The notes below the pieces were generated by a model. It worked only from the letters and a program-made list of their open reading frames with translations. It searched no databases and had not been told where the DNA came from. The position numbers and the translations under genes were made by a program. From an uncultured Cytophagaceae bacterium (GTDB lineage: Bacteria; Bacteroidota; Bacteroidia; Cytophagales; Spirosomataceae), in contig CALLKB010000004.1 in assembly GCA_938008575.1 (NCBI GenBank), positions 1 to 5,138 of the forward strand: a stretch of 5,138 nt of DNA, written 5' to 3'. This document shows, piece after piece, positions 4,896 through 5,138 of this stretch (positions are counted from its first letter, which is position 1; each line of letters starts with the position of its first letter).

Positions 4896-5138
4896 TTATA
4901 AGAGGCTTCTTAAAAAAGTTCTTCCCTTACTAGATTTTAATTCTTTTTCTCTTTTCATTGCAGTCGATTTCAAATCGAAAAACTCGACATAAATAACTTT
5001 CCAAGGGCGAAATCGAATGGTATATCCACTTTTAGCAAGCGAGTTGTGTGAATGAAATCTGCTTATTAAATCAGATGTGAAGCCGATATAAATTTTATCG
5101 AATTTAGCTGAATATAAAACGTAGGTTACGAACTTGAT
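4896..5138 (-). CDS. Small GIY-YIG nuclease-family protein (5' end cut by window)
   Basis: The minus strand is open from the window edge to a TAA at 4898-4896, giving 80 residues and no start codon. The fragment begins IKFVTYVLYS and shows a GIY-YIG domain: TYVLYS (the 'GIY' strand, 5-10), KIYIGFTSDLISRFHSHN (15-32, containing YIG and the probable catalytic Arg27), FRPWKVIYVEFF (43-54), and AMKREKELKSSKGR (60-73) with the probable metal-binding Glu64. Small single-domain GIY-YIG proteins usually start a few residues before 'YVLYS', so only a short piece should be missing. The family makes single-strand or double-strand DNA cuts in repair or mobile-element settings; the role of these small Bacteroidota members is not established. 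The gene ends 2 nt before a tRNA-like sequence. A run of six T (minus strand) near the C-terminus could permit a frameshift. Confidence 0.88.
   Translation of the reverse strand: MKFVTYVLYSAKFDKIYIGFTSDLISRFHSHNSLAKSGYTIRFRPWKVIYVEFFDLKSTAMKREKELKSSKGRTFLRSLL

Overview
The window looks like chromosomal DNA of a member of the Bacteroidota. Four observations support this: weak or absent Shine-Dalgarno sequences, several matches to the Bacteroidota promoter -7 element TAnnTTTG, short lipoprotein signal peptides, and a very short F1 epsilon subunit. The ACAD and OmpA-like proteins also fit this phylum. The order cannot be fixed from the sequence; Cytophagales-like is only a guess.

Layout, left to right. 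(1) Positions 1-956, plus strand: the 3' end of atpD, then atpC, then a small lipoprotein of unknown function 4 nt after atpC, probably read from the same transcript. (2) Positions 971-1042: a dense control region with two related, perfect inverted repeats centred 42 bp apart. The first also looks like a rho-independent terminator and lies between candidate -33 and -7 promoter elements. (3) Positions 1050-3307: a MarR-type regulator and, 2 nt later, a long (596 aa) acyl-CoA dehydrogenase. This reads as a self-controlled fatty-acid oxidation operon. (4) Positions 3308-4351: candidate promoters, an OmpA-C lipoprotein with a coiled coil, and a strong terminator shared with the convergent gene. 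(5) Positions 4352-4695, minus strand: a stand-alone LytTR DNA-binding protein with its own -7 element. (6) Positions 4803-5138, minus strand: a small GIY-YIG nuclease gene cut by the window edge. Its stop codon is 2 nt from a sequence resembling the 3' half of initiator tRNA-Met, with a 16-bp perfect palindrome where the anticodon 3' stem and variable region should be. A terminator follows.

Functionally, most of the window is housekeeping: ATP synthase, beta-oxidation and envelope anchoring to peptidoglycan. The two parts most worth following up are the paired operator-like palindromes before the MarR gene and the GIY-YIG/tRNA-like unit at the right end, which may be a small mobile or tRNA-targeted element. 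No CRISPR array, insertion sequence or complete RNA gene was found. No gene-free stretch exceeds 300 bases.
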